A stretch of 64,000 bases of DNA from Gentiana macrophylla (lineage: Eukaryota > Streptophyta > Magnoliopsida > Gentianales > Gentianaceae), in contig JAOBSW010000332.1 of the NCBI GenBank assembly GCA_026214975.1, forward strand, positions 1-64,000, written 5' to 3'. Made by a program: the position numbers and the translations under genes. Below are positions 15,001 through 25,444 of this stretch, one piece after another (within the stretch, counting starts at the first letter, position 1; each line of letters starts with the position of its first letter). The notes under the pieces were generated by a model. That model saw only the letters and a program-made list of their open reading frames with translations, did no database searches and was not told where the DNA came from.

Positions 15001-17943
15001 AGCACACCACGTCGTTGGCATCGGAAAGGGCTTTCGAGAATGGTGAAGCTTGCGTGGAGCGGACACGGGGCGAAGGTTATGGCCAAAATACTAGCTACGG
15101 GTCCACGAACCACGAATGGGGTCATGCACAAATCCACCGACATCCCGAGGTACCGGCGAACCACGAGAAAATCCCGAGAAGCACACCACGTCGTTGGCAT
15201 CGGAAAGGGCTTTCGAATGGTGAAGCTGCCGCGTGGAGCGGACCACGGGAGCGAAGGTTATGGCCAAAATACTAACGCGGGTCCACGAACCACGAATGGG
15301 GTCATGCACAAATCCGACATCCCCGACATCCCGGAGGTAGAAAATCCCGAGAAGCACACCACGTCGTTGGCATCGGAAAGGCTTTCGAGAATGGTGAAGC
15401 GCTGCGTGGAGCGGACCACGAGGCGAAGGTTATGGCCAAAATACTAGCGCGGGTCCACGAACCACGAATGGGGTCATGCACAAATCCACCGACATCCCGA
15501 GGTACCGAGCGACCCCAGGTAGAAAATCCCGAGAAGCACACCACGTCGTTGGCATCGGAAAGGGCTTTCGAATGGTGAAGCGCGTGGAGCGGACCACGGG
15601 AGCGAAGGTTATGGCCAAAATACTAGCAGGTCCACGAACCACGAATGGGGTCATGCACAAATCCACCGACATCCCGAGGTACCGACGAACCACGAAAATC
15701 CCGAGAAGCACACCACGTCGTTGGCATCGGAAGGGCTTTCAGAATGGTGAAGCTGCGCGCGTGGAGCGGACACGGGAGCGAAGGTTATGGCCAAAATACT
15801 AGCGCAGGTCCACGAACCACGAATGGGGTCATGCACAAATCCACCGACATCCCGAGGTACCGACGAACCACAGAAAATCCCGAGAAGCACACCACGTCGT
15901 TGGCATCGGAAAGGGCTTTCCAGAATGGTGAACTGCACGTGGAACGGACACGGGAGCGAAGGTTATGGCCAAAATACTATGCGGGTCCACGAACCACGAA
16001 TGGGGTCATGCACAAATCCACCGACATCCCGAGGTAGAAAATCCCGAGAAGTGCACCACGTCGTTGGCATCGGAAATGGCTTTCCAGAATGGTGAACTGC
16101 ACGTGGAACGGACACGGGAGCGAAGGTTATGGCCAAAATACTATGCAGGTCCACGAACCACGAATGGGGTCATGCACAAATCCACCGACATCCCGAGTAC
16201 CGGCGAACCACAGAAAATCCCGAGAAGCACACCACGTCGTTGGCATCGGAAAGGGCTTTCGGAATGGTGAGCTGCTGCGTGGAGCGGACACGGAGAGCGA
16301 AGGTTATGGCCAAAATACTATGCGGGTCCACGAACCACGAATGGGGTCATGCACAAATCCACCGACATCCCGGTACCGGCGAACCCAGAAAATCCCGAGA
16401 AGCACACCACGTCGTTGGCATCGGAAAGGGCTTTCGAGAATGGTGAACTGCACGTGGAACGGACACGGGAGGCGAAGGTTATGGCCAAAATACTAGCGCG
16501 GGTCCACGAACCACGAATGGGGTCATGCACAAATCCACCGACATCCCGAGGTAGAAAATCCCGAGAAGAAGCCCACCACGTCGTTGGCATCGGAAATGGC
16601 TTTCCAGAATGGTGAAGCTGCGACGTGGAGCGGACATGGGGGAGCGAAGGTTATGGCCAAAATACTATGCAGGTCCACGAACCACGAATGGGGTCATGCA
16701 CAAATCCACCGACATCCCAGTACCGGCGAACCACAGAAAAAAATCACGAAGCGCACCACGTCGTTGGCATCGGAAAGGGCTTTCGAATGGTGAGCTGCGT
16801 GGAGCGGACACGGGAGCCGAAGGTTATGGCCAAAATACTAGCACGGGTCCACGAACCACGAATGGGGTCATGCACAAATCCACCGACATCCCCAGGTACC
16901 GCGAACCAGAAAATCCCGAGAAGCGCACCACGTCGTTGGTATCGGAAAGGGCTTTCGAGAATGGTGAAGCTGCGAACATGGAGCGGACACGGGAGCCGAA
17001 GGTTATGGCCAAAATACTAGCGCGGGTCCACGAACCACGAATGGGGTCATGCACAAATCCACCGACATCCCACGGTAGAAAATCCCGAGAAGCACACCAC
17101 GTCGTTGGCATCGGAAAGGGCTTTTCGAATGGTGAAGCTGCATGTGGAACGGACACGGGAGCGAAGGTTATGGCCAAAATACTAGCGGGTCCACGAACCA
17201 CGAATGGGGTCATGCACAAATCCACCGACATCCCGAGTACCGGCGAACCCTGAAAATCCCGAGAAGCGCACCACGTTGTTGGCATCGGAAAGGGCTTTCG
17301 AATGGTGAAGCGCGCGTGGAGCGGACCACAGGAGCGAAGGTTATGGCCATAATACTATGCGGGTCCACGAACCACGAATGGGGTCATGCACAAATCCACC
17401 GACATCCCCGAGGTACCGGCGAACCACAGAAAATCCCGAGAAGCACACCACGTCGTTGGCATCGGAAAGGTCTTTCGAATGGTGAAGCGCACATGAAGCG
17501 GACCACGGGGCGAAGGTTATGGCCAAAATACTATGCGGGTCCACGAACCACGAATGGAGTCATGCACAAATCCACCGACATCCCCTAGGTAGAAAATCCC
17601 GAGAAGCACACCACGTTGTTGGCATCGGAAATGGCTTTCGAATGGTGAAGCGCTTGCGTGGAGCGGATCGGGAGGCGAAGGTTATGGCCAAAATACTATG
17701 CGGGTCCACGAACCACGAATGGGGTCATGCACAAATCCACCGACATCCCGGGTACCGGCGAGCCACGAAAATCCCGAGAAGCGCACCACGTCGTTGGCAT
17801 CGGAAAGGGCTTTCGAATGGTGAAGCGCACGTGGAGCGGACACGAGGCCGAAGGTTATGGCAAAAATACTAGCACGGGTCCACGAACCACGAATGGGGTC
17901 ATGCACAAATCCACCGGCGTCCCAGTACCGGCGAACCACAAAA
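1..17943. repeat. Satellite block A (about 100 monomers, 168-183 bp)
   Basis: Head-to-tail array whose landmark ACGTCGTTGG recurs at 181, 351, 519, 695, 873, 1051, 1228, 1401, 1580 and so on to the block end. Three stretches are almost invariant: the one around GGTTATGGCCAAAATACTA, the one around CACGAATGGGGTCATGCAC, and the one around GTCGTTGGCATCGGAAAG. Variation is mostly small indels at four spots: after GAATGGTGA, in GGAC(C)ACGGG(G), at CTAG/CTATGCGGGTCC, and at the GAGGTACCGGCGAACC joint. Compared with blocks B-F it reads GGAGCGG for GGAACGG and CCACGAACCACG for CCACCGAACCACCG. Monomers closer to the B-F type appear at about 15.9-17.9 kb. The array runs off the left edge of the window and ends where the SIRE LTR begins. 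It is open in several frames but codes for nothing recognisable. Confidence 0.97.
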
Positions 17944-18610
17944 TGTTGGTCCCAGAGAAGGGTGAAACTATAGTCGGAGGGGGTGAATGACTATAGTGGA
18001 GTTTCAAAACTTTTCTTTTGTTTAAAAGCTTTTGGGCGCGGATAAGTCCTTCTTACTATATTGTTTTCAAATCTGTTTAGACGATCCACAGATGTAAATT
18101 TTGATGTATGCAAATTAAATGAATCTTTGTAAAGTAAATTGTAGAAATTAAATTGACACAAGGCTTATAGTGGTTCGAGGGTGGTGTAATCCCTTAATCC
18201 ACTCTTCTCTGTGATGATTGGAGGAATTCACTATTGTTTTCAATTGATACAATAGTATGATTGTCCTTGGCTTCCCAAGCTTCACAATCTACAAGACTAT
18301 CACTCCTTAGCTGCAGCGACTTGATGATTGATCTTCCCTTTCTTTGCTCCTTAAGATCAAGATCCTTCAGCGGCTATCATAGATTCAACTCCTTCTCAGA
18401 TTGCCTCGATTGATTTGCTTGATTTGATGTGAATGTGATTCACACACTTGCTTGATCAATCTCGATTACGAGTATGACTTTGTAGTTACGATATTTGAGT
18501 TGATCACTAGATGTATCCTTGTAAGTTCGAGAGAGAGGGCTTTTCAAATTGACATAGTTTACGCTTGATTTTTCTTTTTCAATCGTTGTTTGTTTTTCGT
18601 CAATGCCTTC

Positions 18611-18618
18611 TATTTATA
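18611..18618 (-). promoter_or_regulatory. TATA box of the SIRE LTR
   Basis: Plus strand TATTTATA, i.e. TATAAATA on the minus strand. It lies in the middle of the LTR and points in the same direction as the element, as expected for an LTR promoter. Confidence 0.55.
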
Positions 18619-19293
18619 GCCTTGAGTAACTTTGGTTTTGAAATTACTGTCCGTTGGCTATATTAATGAGGAATAATCCTTGATTTTATTCTTGATTCCC
18701 CCTTAATTGTATTCTCCTTGATTTGGTGATCGGATTCTTTCTTCAAGCGTATAGCGAGAAAACCGGTCCTTGATTGATCCTCTATTGATTGTTCATTTAA
18801 TGCATGATCTTACGTATCTTCAACATATATCAAATCGATCGGTAAGTGTTACTTCGCCCGTTTTAGAGCGGTCGAGTGAGCCTTCCGACTTAGCCGTTAG
18901 TTCTTTCTTCATTTGTTTTGTTTTCACTTTGCGAAGGTCGGTCTACTCGGCCGATTCACTTTGTTTCCTTCTTTGTTCTAGTATTAGGAGAGTCTTTGTA
19001 CTTCTTGATCCTTGATTTGGGTGAGACCAGTGTACACCATATTTGAACATTGAGTTTCATCACTTAAAAACATAACTTAGACTTATCCAAGGTCATCACA
19101 GACTTCCTTGGTTATAAGTCAGACCATAATGTCTTCATTACTTCTCTGCTGGTGCTTTGCTGGCTTCACTTTGCCGAATATCTGTTTTTGCTTTGACGTC
19201 CTACCAACTAGTACAATACTTGTCTGACTCAACTTATACAACATGTCAGACTCTAAGTAAAGACTTATACAGAGAGTTCTAACTTATTTCAGG

Positions 19294-19298
19294 CTTGC
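19294..19298. other. Target site duplication CTTGC, left copy
   Basis: CTTGC directly before the Athila LTR start TGTCACGG. The second copy is at 28946-28950, directly after the other LTR end AAACA. A perfect 5-bp duplication is normal for Ty3/gypsy integrase. Confidence 0.9.
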
Positions 19299-20656
19299 TG
19301 TCACGGATTTTATCTAATGAAAAACAACAAGTAATAAAATTTATAAATCCGGTATTCCCCAAGTGTAGGGATCGTAGTACAACGATTAATACCGGAGTCG
19401 GTCACAGGGAATCGAGGTTGTTTAATCTAGTTCTTATTAATTCTTCTAAAATTGTCACTACTATTTATTACTAAACCTAAACTAAAACGGAAAATAAACT
19501 GGACAGAGGATTGTCAATCCAAAGCCAGGAAGGAAAGTTACGAACTTAACTAATGAAAATAAAATCTATTCTAAAAACTAAAACGAAAATAAAATTCAAG
19601 GATCACAACGAAGAACAAGGCACAAAGATGATTTCAATTAATTTTAACGAAGAACAAGCTATGATCCACCTATCTCGCAACTCTCAATTTCTACCCTAGA
19701 TCGTTTAGTGAAGATTTAATAAAGATGTGGTTCACCTATCAAAGGTATGAATTTCTACTCTCGTAAATAATTCGTCTATTAATCTATCATCTCTCGATCT
19801 TAAAGATTAACGCTTCCATAGCAAAGGTGTAAGATTTCTCAATCTAGCAACCAAGAAATTAACCTAACAACTCTCGTTATTTTTAGGTTAAAAATCCAAC
19901 CTTTACTATGGTGATCTAGGATTTAATAACGATTCTCATCACACATTAAACATCAAACATCAATACATTTATCAATGAAATTGCATAAGAACAATAAAAC
20001 ATAATAAAGATACAATCTTTAATTAAACTCACAAACAATCCAAGAGTTGAAATCAAAACGTTGCTGAGACGGTTTCACACGCTTGTCCCAGAAGTGCCTA
20101 GCCTCTGCTCATATCCGTACGAACGAAAAAAAAATAAATAAATAAATATGTTGCTCGGTCGACCGAGTGCTTCTCCCTTTTTTTTGATTTTCTGTCTCGG
20201 CTCTGTTCCCAGATGATTTTTTCGTGTTCTGTGCTGCCGCTGAATCCGTCCTTTTATAACCTTTTAGCCGACTTAGGGTAATTATTACCTTTTTTTCTTT
20301 TCTTTTTTAAATAAGAGAAAACCTAAACCCTAAAAAATAATAATAATCCCTAATTTGCCCTTCTCTTCAATCTTTAAAGAAATTGCTGCTTTAAACTCCT
20401 CCAGCTCGGCTCTTACTCGACCCATGATATATTTGTGTACCTTCAACCATGAAAACGTGCAAAGTGTAACATCACATATATAAATAGATAATTGCTAATA
20501 AAATCACGTAAATAACCCGACTTTGCACTTCAATAATTTCCAGCTTCATTCTTTCGATAATTCCATTAAACACTTAATTTTCTATAAAAATTAATAAAAT
20601 ACAAAGGAATTCATTACGAAATAAAGTAATATAAACCGTAAAAATCATCGTAAACA
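19299..20656 (-). repeat. E1 3' LTR (full length, 1358 bp)
   Basis: TGTCACGG to CGTAAACA. Its right-hand 511 bp (20146-20656) match the truncated 5' LTR at 28413-28945. It holds a TATA box at 20251-20258 and the palindrome CTCGGTCGACCGAG at 20154-20167. The 5' LTR copy has about 22 bp more here, consistent with a deletion between two CTCGGTCGACCGA repeats. Confidence 0.92.
20251..20258 (-). promoter_or_regulatory. TATA box of the E1 3' LTR
   Basis: Minus-strand TATAAAAG. The matching box in the 5' LTR remnant is at 28543-28550. The GGTCGACC palindrome follows about 85 nt downstream in both copies. Confidence 0.6.
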
Positions 20657-20692
20657 ACTCCCCCACACTTAGCTTTTGCTCGTCCCGAGCAA
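20657..20692 (-). promoter_or_regulatory. E1 3' polypurine tract with upstream hairpin
   Basis: Minus strand: TTGCTCG and CGAGCAA form a 7-bp stem around GGA (20676-20692), followed by the purine tract AAGTGTGGGGGAGT (20657-20670) ending exactly at the LTR. The tract is where plus-strand DNA synthesis should be primed. The same arrangement occurs in E3, E4 and E5. Confidence 0.8.
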
Positions 20693-21648
20693 GACAAAAC
20701 AAGATCAAGGCTCGAGAAAATATAGACATTTCAGCACATATAACACATATTCAATAACTTAGAGGTTCACCCCGGTGTGTGTGCAAAGCCATAACAAACT
20801 TCCACTAAGTCCAAACTTGAAAATTTCAAAGCAAACTAGCTAATACCCCCTTCAAACTAGAGATAAATGATACTCATAAGATGTACCCTACAAAACGTGA
20901 CATATACCGAAAAAGATGATAGAATACATTTAGGACCTTTCTGACATACTCGAGGAGGATAATCCCTACAACATATCATCGGTTTATCTTTGGGGATAAG
21001 GTATCACGATAGCTAAGTCTTTTATTCATACCACTTCTTATTGCAAGTTGATTTAACTATTTTCACATTTAAACGCACATCAGAATGAGCCAGTGCCCTG
21101 TCATAGCAGAATAGGACATTCGGGATATGCCCTACCTTACTCAAATCATAAGGCAGCTTCTTCTGACTGTCGTGAGCTTTTAGTCATCATAGTGGTATAG
21201 GACATACGAGATATGCCCTACCATACTCAAATCATCGACCAGCTTCCGACACACCCAATTTCAACTTTTTTAAACAACTTATTCAAAGCCACGTGAATTA
21301 CGTTTCACTTATCACATTCAAACCTCGGATTCACAAGTATGGCATACTTTGGATCTAAACACAAACTATTATAATTCTCACGATACGTACATTAGCACTA
21401 AGCACACGACTTATAAGATAACAAAAATCACTTATCAAAAGGGGTACAACTTTATATTTTAGCTCATCAGTCATTATGGCTCGTGAAAAATATATATCGG
21501 GTGAAACAACTAACTTACTGGACATACAGTATATAGCATCAATGACTAACAAAAACGAACAAAGACTATGCAATGCTTAATTGGGATAGAATTTTGAAAA
21601 ATTAGCTCATTTTGCATAGAAACATAACGAAGTAAGCAAATGATCATT
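20693..21648 (-). other. E1 non-coding 3' region with a two-copy motif
   Basis: About 1 kb without coding potential between two polypurine tracts. It holds a direct repeat, copies starting near 21101 and 21187 (period about 86 bp), sharing on the plus strand TCATAG, ATAGGACAT, TGCCCTACC and ACTCAAATCAT. E4 and E3 carry the same doublet. Confidence 0.7.
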
Positions 21649-21690
21649 CCCCTCCCCCACACTTAAATCACAACATGTCCTCAGGTTGTG
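21649..21690 (-). promoter_or_regulatory. E1 internal polypurine tract with hairpin (candidate central PPT)
   Basis: Minus strand: CACAACCTG and CATGTTGTG (8 of 9 positions pair) around AGGA at 21669-21690, followed by AAGTGTGGGGGAGGGG at 21649-21664. It lies about 1 kb upstream of the 3' tract and has the same layout. That it primes DNA synthesis is inference. Confidence 0.6.
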
Positions 21691-22114
21691 CAGAATTAAA
21701 AGGAAAAGATAATGAACTTAGCTGATTTTAATGAGATACTTGAAGATGGCAAGTGCAGAAGTGGCCATGATCGAAATGCTGATGAAAGCGATGAATCGTG
21801 GACCATCCACGGAAAAGCGGCTTCATCCGAAAGCTCACAATTGCTATCGAAAATATCCCGCACACTTGAACCAAACATGGCAACATCTCGGGAACATAGG
21901 GGATATAACATGGCAAAATAAAGATAAAGAGAAGGACAAGGCGAAATTGAATCAACCGACAAGGCAGAGTCAACAATTACCCTAATTAGACTTAAACGAA
22001 ACAAATGAATTAAAGAAAAGAACAAAAACGAAAGTAACCAAAACAGAAACGGATATCTAGGATGCCTCCTAGTGGATCTTTTGGTTAATGTCGTTTGCTC
22101 GGCACTCTTTTAGC
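21691..22114 (-). other. E1 stretch between integrase and internal PPT, no feature seen
   Basis: Overlapping short open frames on both strands at 21696-22025 have no recognisable motif. Nothing else supportable is seen here. Confidence 0.5.
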
Positions 22115-23488
22115 TCAGCCTGGATCAGGCCATTTAACTTTTCTGCCAGCCACTACCTCGTGTAAGCTCTGATGATTGGTGTGGCCACAAAAACAGCATC
22201 TAACACATGGGGTTAGGTTCCTTACTGCTTTCCAAACACGTTTAAACATTCCCATGGTTGACCTCTTCTTCTTCTGAGTCTTCTGATGACGTTTCAGCTG
22301 ACGCTCCCTCTCATACTCTTCCATATCCCAACTACCTGCTAGAACTTCTTCAGATCGACCACTACCGTCATCCTCTAAAAACAGGTCGGGTGAAAACTCG
22401 TCAAATTCTTCGACTTCTTTAGTAACACACCCGAGGATATCGAGGAAACGAACAATCAAAGGCTTTTCCTTAGGTTCACCAATGTAGTGCTTACACCTTT
22501 GACCATTCACTCGAAACGGTTGGTCACCATAACCGCGTAGTTCTAGAACGCCTCCAGGAATAATTTGGAGAATCTCAAAGGGACCGGACCATCGTGTCCT
22601 TAACTTCCCAGGAAATAGATGTAGCCTAGAATTATACAGAAGAACTTGTTCCCCTACATGGAATTCTCTCTTCTTAATCTTGGCATCATGGAGGAGTTTC
22701 ATCTTATCTTTACTGATCCTGGCGCTTTCGTAGGCCTGGAGTCTGAATTCGTCTAACTCATGCAACTGTTGCAGTCGATGCTTACCACATGATTGGGAAT
22801 CAAAGTTCAGAAACTTTGTAGCCCAATAAGCTCTGTGCTCTAACTCGACTGGCAGATGACATGGCTTACCATAAACCATTTGATATGGAGATGTACCCAT
22901 AGGAGTCTTATAGGCGGTCCTGTATGCCCATAGTACATCATCCAATTTCAAACTCCAGTCTTTTCTATGACTGTTGACCGTTTTTTCCAGGATTTTCTTA
23001 ATGCTCTGGTTGCTCCGTTCAACCTGACCACTCGTCATAGGATGATATGGTGTGCCAGTCTTATGACGAACACCATACTTTTCAAGCACTTTTTCTAAGG
23101 GTCGGTTGCAAAAGTGCGTTCCTTCATCGCTGATCAAGGCTCGAGGACATCCAAATCTCACGAAAATATTTTTCTTTAAGAAATTCATGACCGTCTTATG
23201 ATCATTGTGAGGAGTGGCTTGAGCCTCTACCCATTTCGACACGTAATCCACGCAGACTAAGATGTATTTGTTACCACAAGATGATGGGAATGGTCCCATA
23301 AAATCGATACCCCATACATCAAAGACCTCGCATTCTAGGATGGGTTTCAAAGGCATGTCAAACGCCTTGTCGAGTACCGGTTCTTTGGCATCTATCACAA
23401 GCTTTACAGAAAGCTTCTGTATCTTTAAAGATCGTGGGCCAATAGAAACCGGATTGGAAGATCTTAGCAACGGTTTTCCACGGACCAA
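22115..23488 (-). CDS. E1 integrase, catalytic core and C-terminal part
   Basis: Integrase inserts the reverse-transcribed DNA into the host chromosome. In the 457-residue frame the DDE triad is visible as Asp62 (in GIDFMGP), Asp121 (in ISDEGTHF) and Glu157 (in GQVERSN), with normal spacing. Downstream are the [10 protein letters not shown] and [10 protein letters not shown] stretches and a GYG-Q-FRVNG motif usual for Athila integrases. No chromodomain is seen at the C-terminus. The first 28 or so residues are in a shifted frame, so the HHCC zinc-binding domain (about 23400-23550) is broken, although KACDRCQ is readable in another frame. It belongs to the pol polyprotein, so the start of this frame is not a true start codon. 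Confidence 0.9.
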   Translation of the reverse strand: MVRGKPLLRSSNPVSIGPRSLKIQKLSVKLVIDAKEPVLDKAFDMPLKPILECEVFDVWGIDFMGPFPSSCGNKYILVCVDYVSKWVEAQATPHNDHKTVMNFLKKNIFVRFGCPRALISDEGTHFCNRPLEKVLEKYGVRHKTGTPYHPMTSGQVERSNQSIKKILEKTVNSHRKDWSLKLDDVLWAYRTAYKTPMGTSPYQMVYGKPCHLPVELEHRAYWATKFLNFDSQSCGKHRLQQLHELDEFRLQAYESARISKDKMKLLHDAKIKKREFHVGEQVLLYNSRLHLFPGKLRTRWSGPFEILQIIPGGVLELRGYGDQPFRVNGQRCKHYIGEPKEKPLIVRFLDILGCVTKEVEEFDEFSPDLFLEDDGSGRSEEVLAGSWDMEEYERERQLKRHQKTQKKKRSTMGMFKRVWKAVRNLTPCVRCCFCGHTNHQSLHEVVAGRKVKWPDPG

Positions 23489-23545
23489 AGTGGCCTCCAG
23501 TGGGTCCAGCTGTGACCTTTGCTCAATGATATCGCGTTGCTCGGA

Positions 23546-23743
23546 CTACGGAACACATCTTCTAAGCAAACCATCTTTCTGAGATCTTAAAAGATAAGGT
23601 TTATCCCCAACGAAGATTTCAAATCGAGAGAAGAACTTTTTCTTCTCCTGATAGGACAATTCTGGATCGAGATATCGGGCATGAAGGTAATTGACAATGG
23701 AAGAATACCATGGAACATCAGGAGGACAACCGTCAATAAGCAT
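23546..23743 (-). pseudogene. E1 pol fragment between RNase H and integrase
   Basis: A 65-residue frame resembling the linker of Athila pol just ahead of the integrase zinc finger, with the features W-ADI/NYL, KKKFFSRF and a final RRCVP. It is separated from the integrase by a frameshift near 23540. It has no independent function. Confidence 0.65.
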
Positions 23744-23899
23744 AATGTTTTCTAGAGGAAAGTAAAGATCTATATCATCCGGATCATCCTTTTCCTCACT
23801 TAAAATTCTCGAAAGCGTGATCAGCCACTACGTTTTCAACGCCTTTTTGTCTTTAATTTGAGCGTCAAACTCTTGTAGGAAGTCGATTATCCAACGCGA

Positions 23900-24209
23900 T
23901 AGAGGCGCGGTTTGGCCTCTTTCTTAGTCATCGAGACATCATAAGCGGCGTGATCGAGTCCACACAATCACTTGAGCTCCTAACAAATAACTACAAAACT
24001 TGTCCATAGCAAAACTACGGCCAATAGTTCCTTTTCAGTAGTAGTATAGTTAACTTGAGAGGGGTTCAATGTGTGACTGGCGTAATAGATTGGCTGGAAT
24101 TTCCCTTTGATTCTTTGGCCTAAAACAGCACCAACTGCATAGTTTGATGCGTCGCACATAAGCTCGAAAGGTAGGTTCGATAAGGCAATATAAGAATTGG
24201 AGCGAGAGA
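23900..24209 (-). pseudogene. E1 RNase H domain, frameshifted
   Basis: Translated on the minus strand in two frames, the region shows ELMCDASNYAVGAVLG, then IYYASHTLNP and TTTEKELLAVVFA. These are the D-A-S and TE/EKELLAVV motifs of Ty3/gypsy RNase H, which degrades the RNA template during reverse transcription. A one-base loss near 24010 breaks the frame after LLAVV. It lies directly downstream of the reverse transcriptase, as expected. Confidence 0.75.
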
Positions 24210-24785
24210 TTAAAGCGGTTTTAAGCTCCTCAAACGCCTGCTTGCGTTTTCATCAAAATCGAACTCAACGTCTTCCTTAAGTAGTGTAGACAGGGGCTTG
24301 GCTATCTTGGAAAAGTCCTGAATGAATCTCCTATAGAAACCGACATGTCCAAGAAAACCTCTGACTTCGCGCACATTCTTAGGATAACTCATCTTCTCGA
24401 TAGCTTCCACTTTGGCCCTGTCTACCTCAATACCTTTGGCGGAAATCTTGTGGCCAAGAACTATTCCCTCATCAACCATGAAATGGCATTTTTCCCAATT
24501 GAGTACTAAGTTCTTTTCCACACATCTGGATAAGACCTGGTCAAGATTATCAAGGCAATCATCAAAAGACTGACCAAAAACCGAAAAATCGTCCATAAAG
24601 ATCTCCATACACTTTTCTACGAGCCCGTCAAAGATAGCCAGCATACATCGTTGAAATGTAGCTGGGGCATTGCAGAGACCAAATGGCATTCGCCTATAGG
24701 CGAATGTACCATAAGGGAAGGTGAAAGTGGTCTTTTCTTGGTCAGCTGGATCAATGGGTATCTGGAAGTATCCTTGAGTATCCAT
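24210..24785 (-). pseudogene. E1 reverse transcriptase, palm/thumb part
   Basis: Contains DQEKTTFTFPYG, FRRMPFGLCNAPATFQRCM (first residue Y here), the catalytic FMDD box (residues 63-66 of this frame), LNWEKCHFM, GIVLGH and RGFLGHVGFYRRFI. These are the conserved blocks of Ty3/gypsy RT. The preceding LDGYSGY block is damaged by frameshifts between about 24786 and 24915, which separate this part from the N-terminal part. Confidence 0.9.
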
Positions 24786-24865
24786 CTAGGAAGCGGTAGA
24801 ATGCATGTCCCGCCAGACGCTCAAGCACCGGGTCAAGAATGGAAGGGGAAAATGATCTTTCATGG

Positions 24866-25444
24866 TTACCTCATTGAGCTTTCGATAATCGATCTGGACT
24901 CAGAAACGGTGACAAGTCTCAATGCTATTTCCTCTCCTTTCTCATTCTTCTCAATCGTAATTCCACCTTTCTTGGGGACTACCTGAGTCGGGGAAACCCA
25001 TTCACTATCAGCGATGGCATAAATGATTCCCATGTCCAGAAGTTTGATGATTTCTTTCTTAACCACCTCTTGCATATGAGGGTTGAGCCTCCTCTGGGGC
25101 TGTCTAACACATTTCGCATCCTCATTAGTCTTGATCTTATGCATACGGATGTCGGGAGATATCCCTCTGATATCTCCTACTTGCCACCCAAAGGCTTTCT
25201 CGTTCTTTTTCAAGATGTTTATTAACTTCATTTCTTCTAGTCGAGACAGCTTGGCAGATATAATCAATGGAAGCTTGTCACCTTCTCTTAAAAACACATA
25301 CTTAAGATGTTTAGGCAACGGCTTCAACACCAAATCTGCAGGGGGGTCTTCTAAACTAGATTTGAGCTCTCCACCTTTCAACTCAACATCGCTTGAGCCA
25401 TTGAAGCGTCCCCATCGCCAAAGCTTCACCTTCCAACAACTCAT
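24866..25444 (-). pseudogene. E1 reverse transcriptase, N-terminal part
   Basis: Contains LKPLPKHLKYVFL, AFGWQVGDIRGISP, RRLNPHMQEVVKKE, SEWVSPTQVVPKKGG and ALRLVT, the usual run-up to the RT fingers in Athila/Tat pol. A frameshift near 24910 interrupts it at the IDYRKLNE block, which is readable in the next frame. Confidence 0.88.

Larger units (their letters stand above)
17944..19298 (-). repeat. SIRE-type 3' LTR, outer part
   Basis: Starts with TGTTGGTCCCAGAGAAGG directly against satellite and is interrupted after CTTGC at 19298 by the Athila element. It resumes at 28951 after a second CTTGC and ends TTCCTAACA at 29000, giving an LTR of about 1.4 kb. It contains a minus-strand TATA box. 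No protein-coding content is seen; the reading frame at 18770-19015 lies inside the LTR and has no recognisable product. Confidence 0.8.

Noticed and set aside
1..17943. Regularly spaced identical stretches that could suggest a CRISPR array
   Set aside because: The unit is 170-183 bp and fully repetitive without unique spacers, no cas genes are near, and the context is a plant genome.
1..17990. Many open reading frames of 60-370 codons on both strands of the satellite (the longest at 12932-14047)
   Set aside because: They are translations of the tandem repeat in changing frames, with the same short peptides recurring in every unit. They end wherever a monomer has a stop and resemble no protein family.
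18770..19015. 81-codon frame as a host gene
   Set aside because: It lies inside the SIRE-type LTR, has no motif, and its composition is that of the surrounding AT-rich LTR.
20310..20340. Telomere-like CCTAAACCCTAA
   Set aside because: A single short match within the E1 LTR (also CAAACCCTAAT in E3). No tandem telomeric array.
21696..22025. Overlapping frames on both strands as an env-like gene of E1
   Set aside because: The position fits an env gene, but the frames are short, overlap on opposite strands, and show no signal peptide, transmembrane segment or known block.
22115..22700. Chromodomain at the integrase C-terminus to explain satellite targeting
   Set aside because: The E1 and E4 C-termini show acidic and basic tails but no aromatic-cage or chromodomain-like pattern.
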